Source: Bacteroidetes bacterium HGW-Bacteroidetes-6 | Lineage (GTDB): Bacteria > Bacteroidota > Bacteroidia > Bacteroidales > DTU049 | NCBI GenBank assembly: GCA_002842495.1 | Contig: PHDB01000003.1 | Location: 1-64,000, forward strand | DNA length: 64,000 nucleotides | Direction: 5' to 3' | Part shown: positions 16,419-24,373 of the stretch, one piece after another | Layout of the letters: each line of letters begins with the position of its first letter | Numbering within the stretch: the first letter of the stretch is position 1 | Made by a program: the position numbers and the translations under genes | Notes under the pieces: generated by a model | The model's input: only the letters and a program-made list of their open reading frames with translations | The model's database searches: none | Told to the model about the DNA's origin: nothing

Positions 16419-16499
16419 GAAAAACTTGAAGATCTTTTTAAACCAATATAGTCAGCAGATTGCAATCGAAACCGCGACTGAAAAATCGTTGTAAACATT

Positions 16500-17573
16500 T
16501 CAAAGCTTCACCCGCGGATCGAGGAGCCTGTACGACAAATCAAGAACTATGTTGATGATGATAAACATTACTGCAATAATGAGCAGGCAACCCATGAGAA
16601 CTGGCAAGTCGTACTTTTCGAGGCTTTGAACCACCAGGTAGCCAATGCCTTTCCAGTCGAAAACGTATTCTACAAACACAGCACCGGCCAGCAACGAGGC
16701 AAACCAGCCACTTGCAGCAGTAATCACGGGATTGAGAGAGTTTTTCAGCATATGACGCATAAAAACCAATCGGGTTGGCAGGCCTTTCGATCTGGCTGTT
16801 CGCACATAATCGGTCTGTTGCACCTCGAGAACCGAATTGCGCGACAAGCTGATAAACACTGCCAATGGCCGGATTGACAACGTGAATGCCGGCAGAATCA
16901 GATTTTTCCATGCCATGTATTCGCCACGCCCCAAATCATCCACTTCGTAGAGACTGCCAAACATATTGAGCCCGGTGAAATCGCCCAGAATATAAGCAAA
17001 TAACCATGCTATAAGCACCGAAGCGAAGAACGAAGGAACCGACATACCAAGCACACTGGTGACCATGAGCAATTTATCGGGCCATTTACCTTTCCACTTT
17101 GCCGAAACGGCACCCAGAAACACGCCCAGCACAAAAGCCAGCAATATGGAAACAAGCGCCAATAAAGCCGTAGCCGGAAATGCAATGCCAAGCATGTTGG
17201 TTACCGGCATCTGAGTCTGATACGAACGCCTGAGCCAAGGAGCTTTTAAATAAATACCGGAACCACTAGCAAGCGGTAAAATTTTTACCATTTTCCCATA
17301 ATCAGCCTTGCGAAAAAAAACGCTTGTCGAATCGGATTTCAGAAACCCAACCGGCGACAAATCGTTGATATACAACAGATACTGAACCACAAGAGGCTGA
17401 TCGAGGCCCATTTCTTTCCGGATGGCCTCTTCGGACGAAATATCACTTCGCTGTCCCAGCATCATTCGGGCAGGATCGGATGGCAACGAATGAAAAATAA
17501 AGAACAGGAGTGTAACTACTCCCCACATAATGAGAAGCCCGTTTCCAAGTCGCGAAAAGACAAATCGGAGCAC
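16500..17573 (-). CDS. ABC transporter permease, DppB/OppB type
   Basis: 357 residues. The N-terminal helix is followed by the typical LFFIFHSLPSDPARMMLGQR segment and the DQPLVVQYLLYI motif. The six-helix permease core (residues about 125-350) carries the EAA-like motif in DYVRTARSKGLP (residues about 258-269), which contacts the ATPase. It should import peptides or nickel-like solutes with a DppC partner, two ATPases and a binding protein. None of these is present on either side: upstream is an unrelated BT_3928-type gene with a 2-base gap, downstream is repeat-rich DNA. The protein is full length, so it may work with partners encoded elsewhere. Confidence 0.88.
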   Translation of the reverse strand: MLRFVFSRLGNGLLIMWGVVTLLFFIFHSLPSDPARMMLGQRSDISSEEAIRKEMGLDQPLVVQYLLYINDLSPVGFLKSDSTSVFFRKADYGKMVKILPLASGSGIYLKAPWLRRSYQTQMPVTNMLGIAFPATALLALVSILLAFVLGVFLGAVSAKWKGKWPDKLLMVTSVLGMSVPSFFASVLIAWLFAYILGDFTGLNMFGSLYEVDDLGRGEYMAWKNLILPAFTLSIRPLAVFISLSRNSVLEVQQTDYVRTARSKGLPTRLVFMRHMLKNSLNPVITAASGWFASLLAGAVFVEYVFDWKGIGYLVVQSLEKYDLPVLMGCLLIIAVMFIIINIVLDLSYRLLDPRVKL

Positions 17574-17575
17574 TT

Positions 17576-18697
17576 TTATTTTTTAATATATGTGGCTTCG
17601 AGACCCTTGGTGTCGATATCAGGAAGGTTAGGCACATCGCGCCATGCCCATTTCCCAAGAATAGTTCCGTCTTTTAGCAGAACAAAACCCGGATTGGCTC
17701 TGATTACCATTTTCAGAACAATATCGTCGGCAAAATACGGATCGATTGCAATTTGCTTGTCGTGACGAAACTGTTCGGTTTTCTCTGGCGAAGAAGCGGT
17801 AAGCAAAGCAATATCGAAACTATCGGCAGCACATTGTGCAGCAAACTCATTGATTCGGGCAATCGCTTTATCAGAAACCTCATCAACATTCCAGGCAACC
17901 ACCCAAAACTGAAAATCAGGATTGAGCGAAATTTCTTTAGTTACATCCTGATCCATGGCATCGAAAAGCACCACCATATTGGCTGGTTTTTCACCCGGAA
18001 CAACACGTTGGGTCACAAACTCGTTGTTGGCCATCCATGTGCTGTCGCTCCATGGAAAATTGTCGGCCGGATATTCTTTGGTTTCGCCAGTGCGTTTGTC
18101 TTTGTACGAAACAAAATATTGGTCCTTTTTGGTTGGATCGGGTTTCATGCTCATACCCGGATTGTAGGGTAAAAAGTCGATCATAGGCAAATGACGCAAA
18201 CCCTGAAACGAGACAAACAGAATTCCAGCAGCGAAAATAGCAACAGGAATCCACTCGAGCTTGCAACTCATGTAGTGTTTGAACTTTTTCCGATAAAGAA
18301 ACACCGGAATCAGCATGGCAATGATGATGATGTTTTTGAAAAATGTGTCCCAATTGGAAAGGATAAGTGCATCGCCGAAGCAACCACAATCGCCAACTGC
18401 ATCGGTGAGTGCCAAGTACAATGTGATGGGGGTAAACAAAACCATAAAAGCCGAAGCCGACCAAATACTCAGTTTGGGTTTGATGCCAAAAAGCAAAGCA
18501 GCGCCAATCAGAAATTCGGCACCAGCCAAAAGAATGGAAAAAAACAAAGCTGCAGGGAACAGCCACTCCATCCCAAAAGCAATGAAATAATCCTCAAATT
18601 TAAACTGATATCCCCAGGGATCAACAGCTTTCACAAAGCCTGAATAAACAAATACAATTCCAAGCAAAAAACGCGATATGTGAGCTACTATTTTCAT
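17576..18697 (-). CDS. BT_3928-like membrane protein: DoxX/MauE helices plus thioredoxin-like domain
   Basis: 373 residues. The N-terminal part (residues about 1-150) has four or five membrane helices of DoxX/MauE type (LGIVFVYSGFVKAVDPWGY and the CGCFGDA motif, whose cysteines suggest redox activity). The C-terminal half (residues about 220-373) faces the periplasm and resembles a thioredoxin fold that lacks a CxxC pair (ANMVVLFDAMDQDV; NPGFVLLKDGTILGKW). Similar genes are annotated BT_3928 family in Bacteroides; the function is unknown but redox delivery is a reasonable guess. It is immediately upstream of the DppB-type permease. Confidence 0.8.
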   Translation of the reverse strand: MKIVAHISRFLLGIVFVYSGFVKAVDPWGYQFKFEDYFIAFGMEWLFPAALFFSILLAGAEFLIGAALLFGIKPKLSIWSASAFMVLFTPITLYLALTDAVGDCGCFGDALILSNWDTFFKNIIIIAMLIPVFLYRKKFKHYMSCKLEWIPVAIFAAGILFVSFQGLRHLPMIDFLPYNPGMSMKPDPTKKDQYFVSYKDKRTGETKEYPADNFPWSDSTWMANNEFVTQRVVPGEKPANMVVLFDAMDQDVTKEISLNPDFQFWVVAWNVDEVSDKAIARINEFAAQCAADSFDIALLTASSPEKTEQFRHDKQIAIDPYFADDIVLKMVIRANPGFVLLKDGTILGKWAWRDVPNLPDIDTKGLEATYIKK

Positions 18698-18901
18698 AAC
18701 AATACAGTTTTACGCTTCAAATTTATTCAAAATTTGCTGATGTGTGATAATAATCTGGATTGAAAAATATGCAACAAATCAAAATTGAAACCTACTACAA
18801 AAGCTCTACGATTGTAGACTTATCAGCTAGGAATCCATTAGACATGCTGACACATATTAAGACAAACTAATTCTAACAACAATTCAATCACTCAGCACAA
18901 A

Positions 18902-20212
18902 TCAACGTTTTTTGTCATTTTTATATCGAACAAAATACACATCAACACAATTGCCGCCTCCAACTCCGGGATGTGCCTGCGAAGTAGAAATGAGCAAATA
19001 ATTATTCTTGCGTATTGCCAAGCCAACTGGGAAAGAGTCGGCTTGAACCTCGCTTACTTTTACCATGTCGGAAGCACGAATAACCACTATACTGCTTGCA
19101 TTGTTGCAGGCTGCAAAAATGTATTTTTCGTCGTCGCTCACTTCGATTGTACGTGCACCAGCACCAGCAAAGCATTCTTGCCAATCGGTGTAGTTTTTAT
19201 TTTTATCTTTTGTGTTTACAACATAATCGATGAACTTTGTAATTGACGTTTTCTGCACATAACCACTCTTGTTGCTGCTCAGATAGAGGTAATTTTTAGT
19301 CACTACCAGATGGCGAACATTGGTGCGCATACCCAACGTAGTTCCGAGATAGCTGAAATCTTTCATATCAAAGACAGCTATTCCACCTCCGCCCATACGT
19401 CCAACCAACAGATAACGGCTATCGGCAGTAAATGCAGTTCCACGCAAGCAAAGTCCGCATTGCGAGTCGCGGTTAATACTACCCTGATTTTGCGCCGCGG
19501 TGAATTTCTGCTGATAATCGACTACCAAATGTTGCACATATTTGAATTTGGTTGGATCGCCCGAGGAAATATCGATAATCCCTACCGTGTTGTCGCCCCA
19601 ATGTGTAACTGCAATATACTTATTGTCGGGCGAACAGGCTATCATTTTGGGAAGTGGACCCGTCGGCATCACTCTAACAATCTCATCTTTATCGGTATCG
19701 ATGATTGCAACCGCAGATGGTTCCATGGCATTAGGATCGTAGCTGCGACGATAGTAGGTAACCCATAAATATTTTTTATCGTTCGAAAAGCACTGTTCTA
19801 CCGGCTTCCCCTTAAACACATTGGGATTATCGTATTTTTTCAAAAACTGATAGTTGAGCACCGTTGTTTCCTGAAATAGTTTTGTATCCTTTTCTGAAAA
19901 ATCGTGATGAATCGATTTGATTTTGCGAAAGGTCTTCATATCGAAAACCACTGTCATATAGCCTTCGAGACTGTTTACATAGAATTTTCCTTTTTCTTCG
20001 AGAAAAGAGACCGATTTTGGAGAAATAATATCGGGTTCATACACATCAAGAGCATCGTAGGTTTTTGGTGTATGGCTGTGAATGCGGGCAATAAGTGTAA
20101 GCTTAATTTCAGCATCGTCGGGTGTTGAAGTACGACCAATAGGTGGATGAATAACCTGAGCTGAAATATTGAATATCAGAAGGAAAGCAGCTAAAAACAC
20201 AACAATTCTCAT
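18902..20212 (-). CDS. Secreted YncE-like beta-propeller protein
   Basis: I take ATG 20212, giving 436 residues: the upstream ATG at 20230 overlaps the -7 element (20228-20235), and 20212 begins the signal peptide (MRIVVFLAAFLLIFNISAQ). The mature protein has repeated strand sets of a YVTN/lactonase-type propeller, for example IAVTHWGDNTVGIID, YLLVGRMGGGGIAVFD and YIFAACNNASSIVVI. A QCGLC motif in the third quarter could bind metal or form a disulfide. Such proteins usually act as scaffolds or surface binders in the periplasm or outer membrane. It has no operon partner. Confidence 0.75.
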   Translation of the reverse strand: MRIVVFLAAFLLIFNISAQVIHPPIGRTSTPDDAEIKLTLIARIHSHTPKTYDALDVYEPDIISPKSVSFLEEKGKFYVNSLEGYMTVVFDMKTFRKIKSIHHDFSEKDTKLFQETTVLNYQFLKKYDNPNVFKGKPVEQCFSNDKKYLWVTYYRRSYDPNAMEPSAVAIIDTDKDEIVRVMPTGPLPKMIACSPDNKYIAVTHWGDNTVGIIDISSGDPTKFKYVQHLVVDYQQKFTAAQNQGSINRDSQCGLCLRGTAFTADSRYLLVGRMGGGGIAVFDMKDFSYLGTTLGMRTNVRHLVVTKNYLYLSSNKSGYVQKTSITKFIDYVVNTKDKNKNYTDWQECFAGAGARTIEVSDDEKYIFAACNNASSIVVIRASDMVKVSEVQADSFPVGLAIRKNNYLLISTSQAHPGVGGGNCVDVYFVRYKNDKKR

Positions 20213-20227
20213 AGAAATGATTTTGCG

Positions 20228-20235
20228 CAAAAATA
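20228..20235 (-). promoter_or_regulatory. -7 promoter element of the beta-propeller gene
   Basis: Minus-strand TATTTTTG followed by C, an exact match. It decides the start codon at 20212. Confidence 0.5.
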
Positions 20236-20329
20236 CAATAAAATAGCAGAACTTATATTTTCAAAAACAACAAAATACGTCAAGTACACAGCAATGCAAA
20301 TAGTAAAAAGTCGTTTCCCAAAAAGGCTG

Positions 20330-20337
20330 TATCTTTG
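20330..20337 (+). promoter_or_regulatory. -7 promoter element of the NlpC/P60-rsmG pair
   Basis: TATCTTTG, exact match, 14 bases ahead of ATG 20352. Confidence 0.5.
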
Positions 20338-20351
20338 TAATTCATAATTGC

Positions 20352-20936
20352 ATGACAATGCGAAAACAAGCTTTGCTTTTTATTATAGCAGTCCTCTTTT
20401 CAGCCAGCTTTTTGTTTGCGCAAACCGGCAATAATAATAGACTTACAACAGAAGGCAACACAAAAAGCATAGGTGACAGTATTTTCCTTACCAAACCGAC
20501 AGACAGTATTGGCTTGCTGCGCTACTATCGCGACAGTTTGGTGACAGAATTGCTCGCTTACGCCAAAACTTTCCTGGGTGTTCCCTATCGTTGGGCCGGG
20601 CGAAGCCGAGCCGGATTCGATTGCAGTGGTTTTGTGATGACCATGTTTGCACATATTGGCGTACCGCTATCGCCCAGTGCTGTCGACATGTCGGGTTCCG
20701 GGAGAGTTGTTCCTGATAGTACCATCAGACGTGGCGACATCTTGTTTTTCGTAAACACACAACGCTATCGCACAGGCATTGGCCATGTTGCTCTTGCATA
20801 CGAAGTAAAAAACGGCGATGTAATATTCATTCACTCGGCATGCAACGGAGGTGTTCGCTTCGACTATTTGAGTAGTGCCTATTACTCAAAACATTACTTC
20901 AAGGCTGAACGTATTTCCATTTTCGATGTTCCTTGA
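20352..20936 (+). CDS. NlpC/P60-family cell-wall peptidase
   Basis: The 194-residue precursor has a signal peptide ending near SASFLFAQ (alternative ATG at 20358). The catalytic domain covers residues about 65-190: Cys91 in FDCSGF, His145 in GIGHVAL and His161 in IFIHSA form the usual NlpC/P60 triad. It is expected to cleave the stem peptide of peptidoglycan (D-Glu/meso-DAP or similar bond) in the periplasm. There is no SH3 or LysM anchoring domain. It lies 12 bases upstream of rsmG and is probably co-transcribed with it. Confidence 0.9.
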   Translation: MTMRKQALLFIIAVLFSASFLFAQTGNNNRLTTEGNTKSIGDSIFLTKPTDSIGLLRYYRDSLVTELLAYAKTFLGVPYRWAGRSRAGFDCSGFVMTMFAHIGVPLSPSAVDMSGSGRVVPDSTIRRGDILFFVNTQRYRTGIGHVALAYEVKNGDVIFIHSACNGGVRFDYLSSAYYSKHYFKAERISIFDVP

Positions 20937-20948
20937 CAACCACACATT

Positions 20949-21560
20949 ATGGAGCTGATTTATAAATACTTCCCTAATCTTTCGATTGAACAATACCGTC
21001 AATTTACACTGATGGGACAGCTTTACGAAGAGTGGAATAGTCGCATCAATGTGATTTCGCGCAAAGACATAGAGCATTTTTACGAACGCCATGTTTTGCA
21101 TTCGCTTGCGATAGCCAAGTTTTTCGATTTCCCCGACGGCATCAGAGTTCTGGATGTTGGTACCGGAGGTGGTTTTCCGGGAATTCCGCTGGCAGTAATG
21201 CATCCCGACGTCAATTTCACGCTGGTCGATTCCATCGGAAAAAAAATATCGGTTGTAAAAGAAGTGGCTTATGCTTTAGGTTTGAAAAATATTGAAGCAA
21301 CTCAGAACCGTGTCGAAAACATGAACGGAAAGTTCGATGTGATTGTAAGCAGAGCAGTGACATCTTTTCCCGAGTTCACAGCTTTGGTCAAACAAAAATT
21401 AAAAAAACAATCAACCTTTCCGGACATCCTTTATTTGAAAGGCGGCGAGTTCGAATCAGAACTCAAAAGAATGAGAGGAACATATTCTGTATATAACATA
21501 AACGAAGCCATAAACGAAAGTTTTTTCGACACTAAAAAACTATTAGCGTATTATTTTTAA
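20949..21560 (+). CDS. rsmG: 16S rRNA (guanine-527-N7) methyltransferase
   Basis: RsmG (GidB) methylates N7 of G527 in 16S rRNA. The 203-residue length is normal. The SAM-binding motif VLDVGTGGGFPGIPLA is complete, followed by FTLVDSIGKKISVV and the catalytic-region VSRAVTSFPEF. The N-terminal helical segment (YEEWNSRINVISRKD) is also diagnostic. It is cytoplasmic and downstream of the NlpC/P60 gene. Confidence 0.96.
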   Translation: MELIYKYFPNLSIEQYRQFTLMGQLYEEWNSRINVISRKDIEHFYERHVLHSLAIAKFFDFPDGIRVLDVGTGGGFPGIPLAVMHPDVNFTLVDSIGKKISVVKEVAYALGLKNIEATQNRVENMNGKFDVIVSRAVTSFPEFTALVKQKLKKQSTFPDILYLKGGEFESELKRMRGTYSVYNINEAINESFFDTKKLLAYYF

Positions 21561-21634
21561 TCTCTCTAAATAAATGACTTTACAATTTTGCATTGGTATT
21601 TTATCTAATTTGGCGGCTTAAAATAAAGTTCACA

Positions 21635-23059
21635 ATGGAAAAATTGAAAAAATCTTTACGTGAGTCGAAGGTTGCCCGTTGGACAGCCCTCGCAATTGTT
21701 GCATTCACGATGCTTTGTGGTTACTACCTTGCTGACGTGATGGCGCCGTTAAAAGGCTTACTCGAAGACCAATTGTCGTGGTCCAGCGAGGAATACGGCC
21801 TTTTCACGAGTGCATATGGTTGGTTCAATGTTTTCTTGTTCTTCCTCATATTTGGAGGTATAATCCTCGACAAAATGGGAGTAAGATTCACCGGAATGAT
21901 GGCTGCCATAACCATGTTGATGGGTATTTCTATTAAATACTGGGCCGTTTCGACCCACAGTTTAGATGGTCAGGTCTGGGATCTGTTTATATTTACTGCA
22001 AAGGCTCAGGTAGTAATTGCCGGACTTGGTTTTGCCATTTTTGGCGTAGGTGTAGAAGTGGCGGGGATTACCGTTTCCAAAATCATTGTAAAATGGTTTA
22101 AGGGCAAAGAAATGGCTCTGGCCATGGGACTCGAAATGGCCACAGCACGTATTGGAACTGGCCTTGCCATCGGAACGTCGCTTCCTTTAGGAATGTATTT
22201 CAACGACGTTTCCAAACCACTGTTATTTGGTCTTGTAATGGCTAGCATTGGCTTGATAGCTTTCTTTATTTACACCTTCCAAGACAAAAAGCTTGACGCA
22301 TCGAATGCTGCTGTTGATCTTGAAAACGATTCTCCACAAGAAGAAGAGGAATCTTTCAAAATTAAAGACCTCTTATATATTGTAACCAACAAAGCTTGGT
22401 GGTACATTGCACTTCTTTGTGTATTGTTCTATTCGGCAGTATTTCCATTCTTGAAATATGCAACCGACTTAATGGTCAATAAATTTGGGGTAGATGAATA
22501 TTGGGCAGGTTTAATTCCGGCAATGTTGCCCTTTGGCACAATCATTCTCACTCCATTCTTTGGAAACCTCTACGACCGCAAAGGAAAAGGTGCAAGCATC
22601 ATGATTATTGGATCGATGCTCCTCATTTTTGTTCACACTTTGTTTGCCCTTCCAATTCTAAACCATTTCATTTTTGCTATTGCCTTGATTATCATCCTAG
22701 GTATCGGTTTTTCATTGGTTCCTTCGGCTATGTGGCCTTCGGTTCCGAAAATCATTCCTGAAAAACAATTGGGTTCGGCTTATGCTCTCATCTTCTGGGT
22801 TCAAAACTGGGGTCTTATGGGTGTTCCTTTGCTTATTGGCTGGGTGCTCGACAAATATTGTATTACAGGGACAAAAATTGCCGACGGTGGAGGTGTTGTA
22901 AATACTTACGACTATACTATTCCTATGCTTATTTTTGCTGGTTTTGGCGTACTCGCATTACTTCTTGCTTTCCTTCTCAAAGTAGAAGACAAGAAAAAAG
23001 GTTATGGCCTTCAATTGCCCAATATTGCTGAAAAAGCAGCTGAAATAACAGAAAACTAG
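21635..23059 (+). CDS. MFS transporter, 12 membrane helices
   Basis: ATG 21635 is chosen (474 residues); the longer frame from 21593 adds a non-conserved leader. The protein has 12 hydrophobic helices in two six-helix halves with a charged loop between (residues about 220-250, ENDSPQEEEESFKIK). The inter-helix loop FGGIILDKMGVRF after helix 2 is the MFS motif A, and its C-half counterpart is GNLYDRKGKG. It is a secondary transporter of the inner membrane, in the oxalate/formate-like or MFS group common in Bacteroidota; substrate unknown. A terminator follows, so this is a monocistronic unit. Confidence 0.88.
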   Translation: MEKLKKSLRESKVARWTALAIVAFTMLCGYYLADVMAPLKGLLEDQLSWSSEEYGLFTSAYGWFNVFLFFLIFGGIILDKMGVRFTGMMAAITMLMGISIKYWAVSTHSLDGQVWDLFIFTAKAQVVIAGLGFAIFGVGVEVAGITVSKIIVKWFKGKEMALAMGLEMATARIGTGLAIGTSLPLGMYFNDVSKPLLFGLVMASIGLIAFFIYTFQDKKLDASNAAVDLENDSPQEEEESFKIKDLLYIVTNKAWWYIALLCVLFYSAVFPFLKYATDLMVNKFGVDEYWAGLIPAMLPFGTIILTPFFGNLYDRKGKGASIMIIGSMLLIFVHTLFALPILNHFIFAIALIIILGIGFSLVPSAMWPSVPKIIPEKQLGSAYALIFWVQNWGLMGVPLLIGWVLDKYCITGTKIADGGGVVNTYDYTIPMLIFAGFGVLALLLAFLLKVEDKKKGYGLQLPNIAEKAAEITEN

Positions 23060-23074
23060 TTTCTTAAATATTTC

Positions 23075-23114
23075 AAACGGCTACTCGTTTAAAACGTAGT
23101 AGTCGTTTTTTTTA
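23075..23114 (+). terminator. Rho-independent terminator after the MFS gene
   Basis: AAACGGCTACT pairs with AGTAGTCGTTT (one G-T pair) around a 12-base loop, followed by eight or more T residues. Confidence 0.8.
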
Positions 23115-23120
23115 TATCTG

Positions 23121-23148
23121 TTTGTCATCCGTTTTTTTTGTACTTTTA
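23121..23148 (+). promoter_or_regulatory. Possible promoter of the OmpA-like lipoprotein gene
   Basis: TTTG (23121-23124), 16 bases, TACTTTTA (23141-23148), 18 bases ahead of ATG 23167. Spacing is short and the -7 ends in A instead of G, so this is tentative. Confidence 0.3.
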
Positions 23149-23166
23149 CCTCAAATTTCACCCTTT

Positions 23167-24174
23167 ATGAATACCAAATCAATTGTTCTGATTGTAATTA
23201 TTCTGTCCGGAATCATGTTTTCGTGTGTACCTGCACGGCAGTTTCAGGATGAAAAAGCCCGCCGCGAAAAGGCCGAATCTGAAATGGCAGCCATGAAAGC
23301 TGATTTCGATCAGCTGAGTGCTTCCAATACCGAGTTGAACGAAAAAATCACCGGAATGACCAAACAGCTTACAGCACTCGAAAGAGATACCAGCATCACA
23401 GGCATTTCGTTGCGAAAGATGACCTATCAGTACGATAAACTCAACTCTCTCTACGAAGAACTTAATAGAAAACATGAAGAGCTTTTGCGCCTGAATGCTT
23501 CGGAAACACAGAAAATAAGCACAGAACTTCAACTCACACAAGAACAGCTTGCAGCAAAAGAAGCACAGCTAACAAAACTAGAGAATGAACTTAACCTCAA
23601 AAAACAAAACCTCGATCAGATGCAAGCCGACTTGCTTCTAAAAGAAAAAAGAATCATCGAACTTGAATCGATGCTTACCCGCAAAGACAGCATTGTAAAA
23701 GCACTCAAAGATAAACTTTCGCTTGCCTTGAAAGGATTCGAGAACAATGGTCTCACCATCGTTGAAAAAAATGGAAAAATATATGTTTCGCTCGACGAAT
23801 CGCTTCTTTTTGCTTCGGGAAGCTGGACTGTAAATGCCAAAGGAAAGGACGCTCTGATCAAACTATCAAAAGTTCTGGAAGAAAACCCCGATATTTCAAT
23901 CATGGTTGAAGGTCATACCGACAATATTCCATTCAAAGGCAGTAGCCAGGTAAAAGACAATTGGGATTTGAGCGTTATGCGCGCAACCAGTGTCACCAAA
24001 ATCATCCTAGATAATAGTAAAATTGATCCCGCTCGCATTATTTCGGCCGGTCGCAGCGAATATGTACCTATTGATCCCGCCAACAATAGCGAAGCACGAC
24101 AGAAAAACAGACGTACTGAGATTATTTTGACACCAAAACTAGACGAGTTGCTTAAAATTCTCGAGAGCAATTAA
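23167..24174 (+). CDS. OmpA-family lipoprotein with periplasmic coiled coil
   Basis: ATG 23167 (335 residues) starts a lipoprotein signal with lipobox IMFSC. Residues about 25-200 form a long coiled coil with heptads rich in Glu, Lys, Leu and Gln. The C-terminal OmpA/MotB domain (residues about 215-325) has the peptidoglycan-binding signature: ISIMVEGHTDNIP, DLSVMRATSVTKII and ARIISAGRSEYVP, then RQKNRRTEII. It should span from the outer membrane inner leaflet to the cell wall. The coiled coil sets a spacing or oligomerisation. It lies in its own transcription unit with a strong terminator. Confidence 0.92.
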   Translation: MNTKSIVLIVIILSGIMFSCVPARQFQDEKARREKAESEMAAMKADFDQLSASNTELNEKITGMTKQLTALERDTSITGISLRKMTYQYDKLNSLYEELNRKHEELLRLNASETQKISTELQLTQEQLAAKEAQLTKLENELNLKKQNLDQMQADLLLKEKRIIELESMLTRKDSIVKALKDKLSLALKGFENNGLTIVEKNGKIYVSLDESLLFASGSWTVNAKGKDALIKLSKVLEENPDISIMVEGHTDNIPFKGSSQVKDNWDLSVMRATSVTKIILDNSKIDPARIISAGRSEYVPIDPANNSEARQKNRRTEIILTPKLDELLKILESN

Positions 24175-24192
24175 TCTAAATGGTCTTGTCAC

Positions 24193-24230
24193 AAAGGCAG
24201 CCTGTTTTTTGAAAACAGGCTGCCTTTTAT
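24193..24230 (+). terminator. Strong rho-independent terminator after the OmpA-like gene
   Basis: A 16-bp perfect stem (AAAGGCAGCCTGTTTT with its complement) closes a tiny TTG loop and is followed by a short T-rich stretch. Long enough to work in both directions. Confidence 0.85.
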
Positions 24231-24325
24231 TATTTGAATTTCAGCGTATTAACAAAACAGCACACATAATGAATATGTAATATTTTGTTAATTATAGCGT
24301 ATGTGAGAATTTTTGCATCTCAAAA

Positions 24326-24357
24326 TTTGTTCTTTTTTAAAGAAGAGCATATCTTTA
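24326..24357 (+). promoter_or_regulatory. Promoter of the TPR/MORN-DUF3857 operon
   Basis: TTTG (24326-24329), 20 bases, TATCTTTA (24350-24357), 16 bases ahead of the ATG. Only the last base of the -7 departs from consensus. Confidence 0.55.
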
Positions 24358-24373
24358 CCAAAAACTTTACTCT

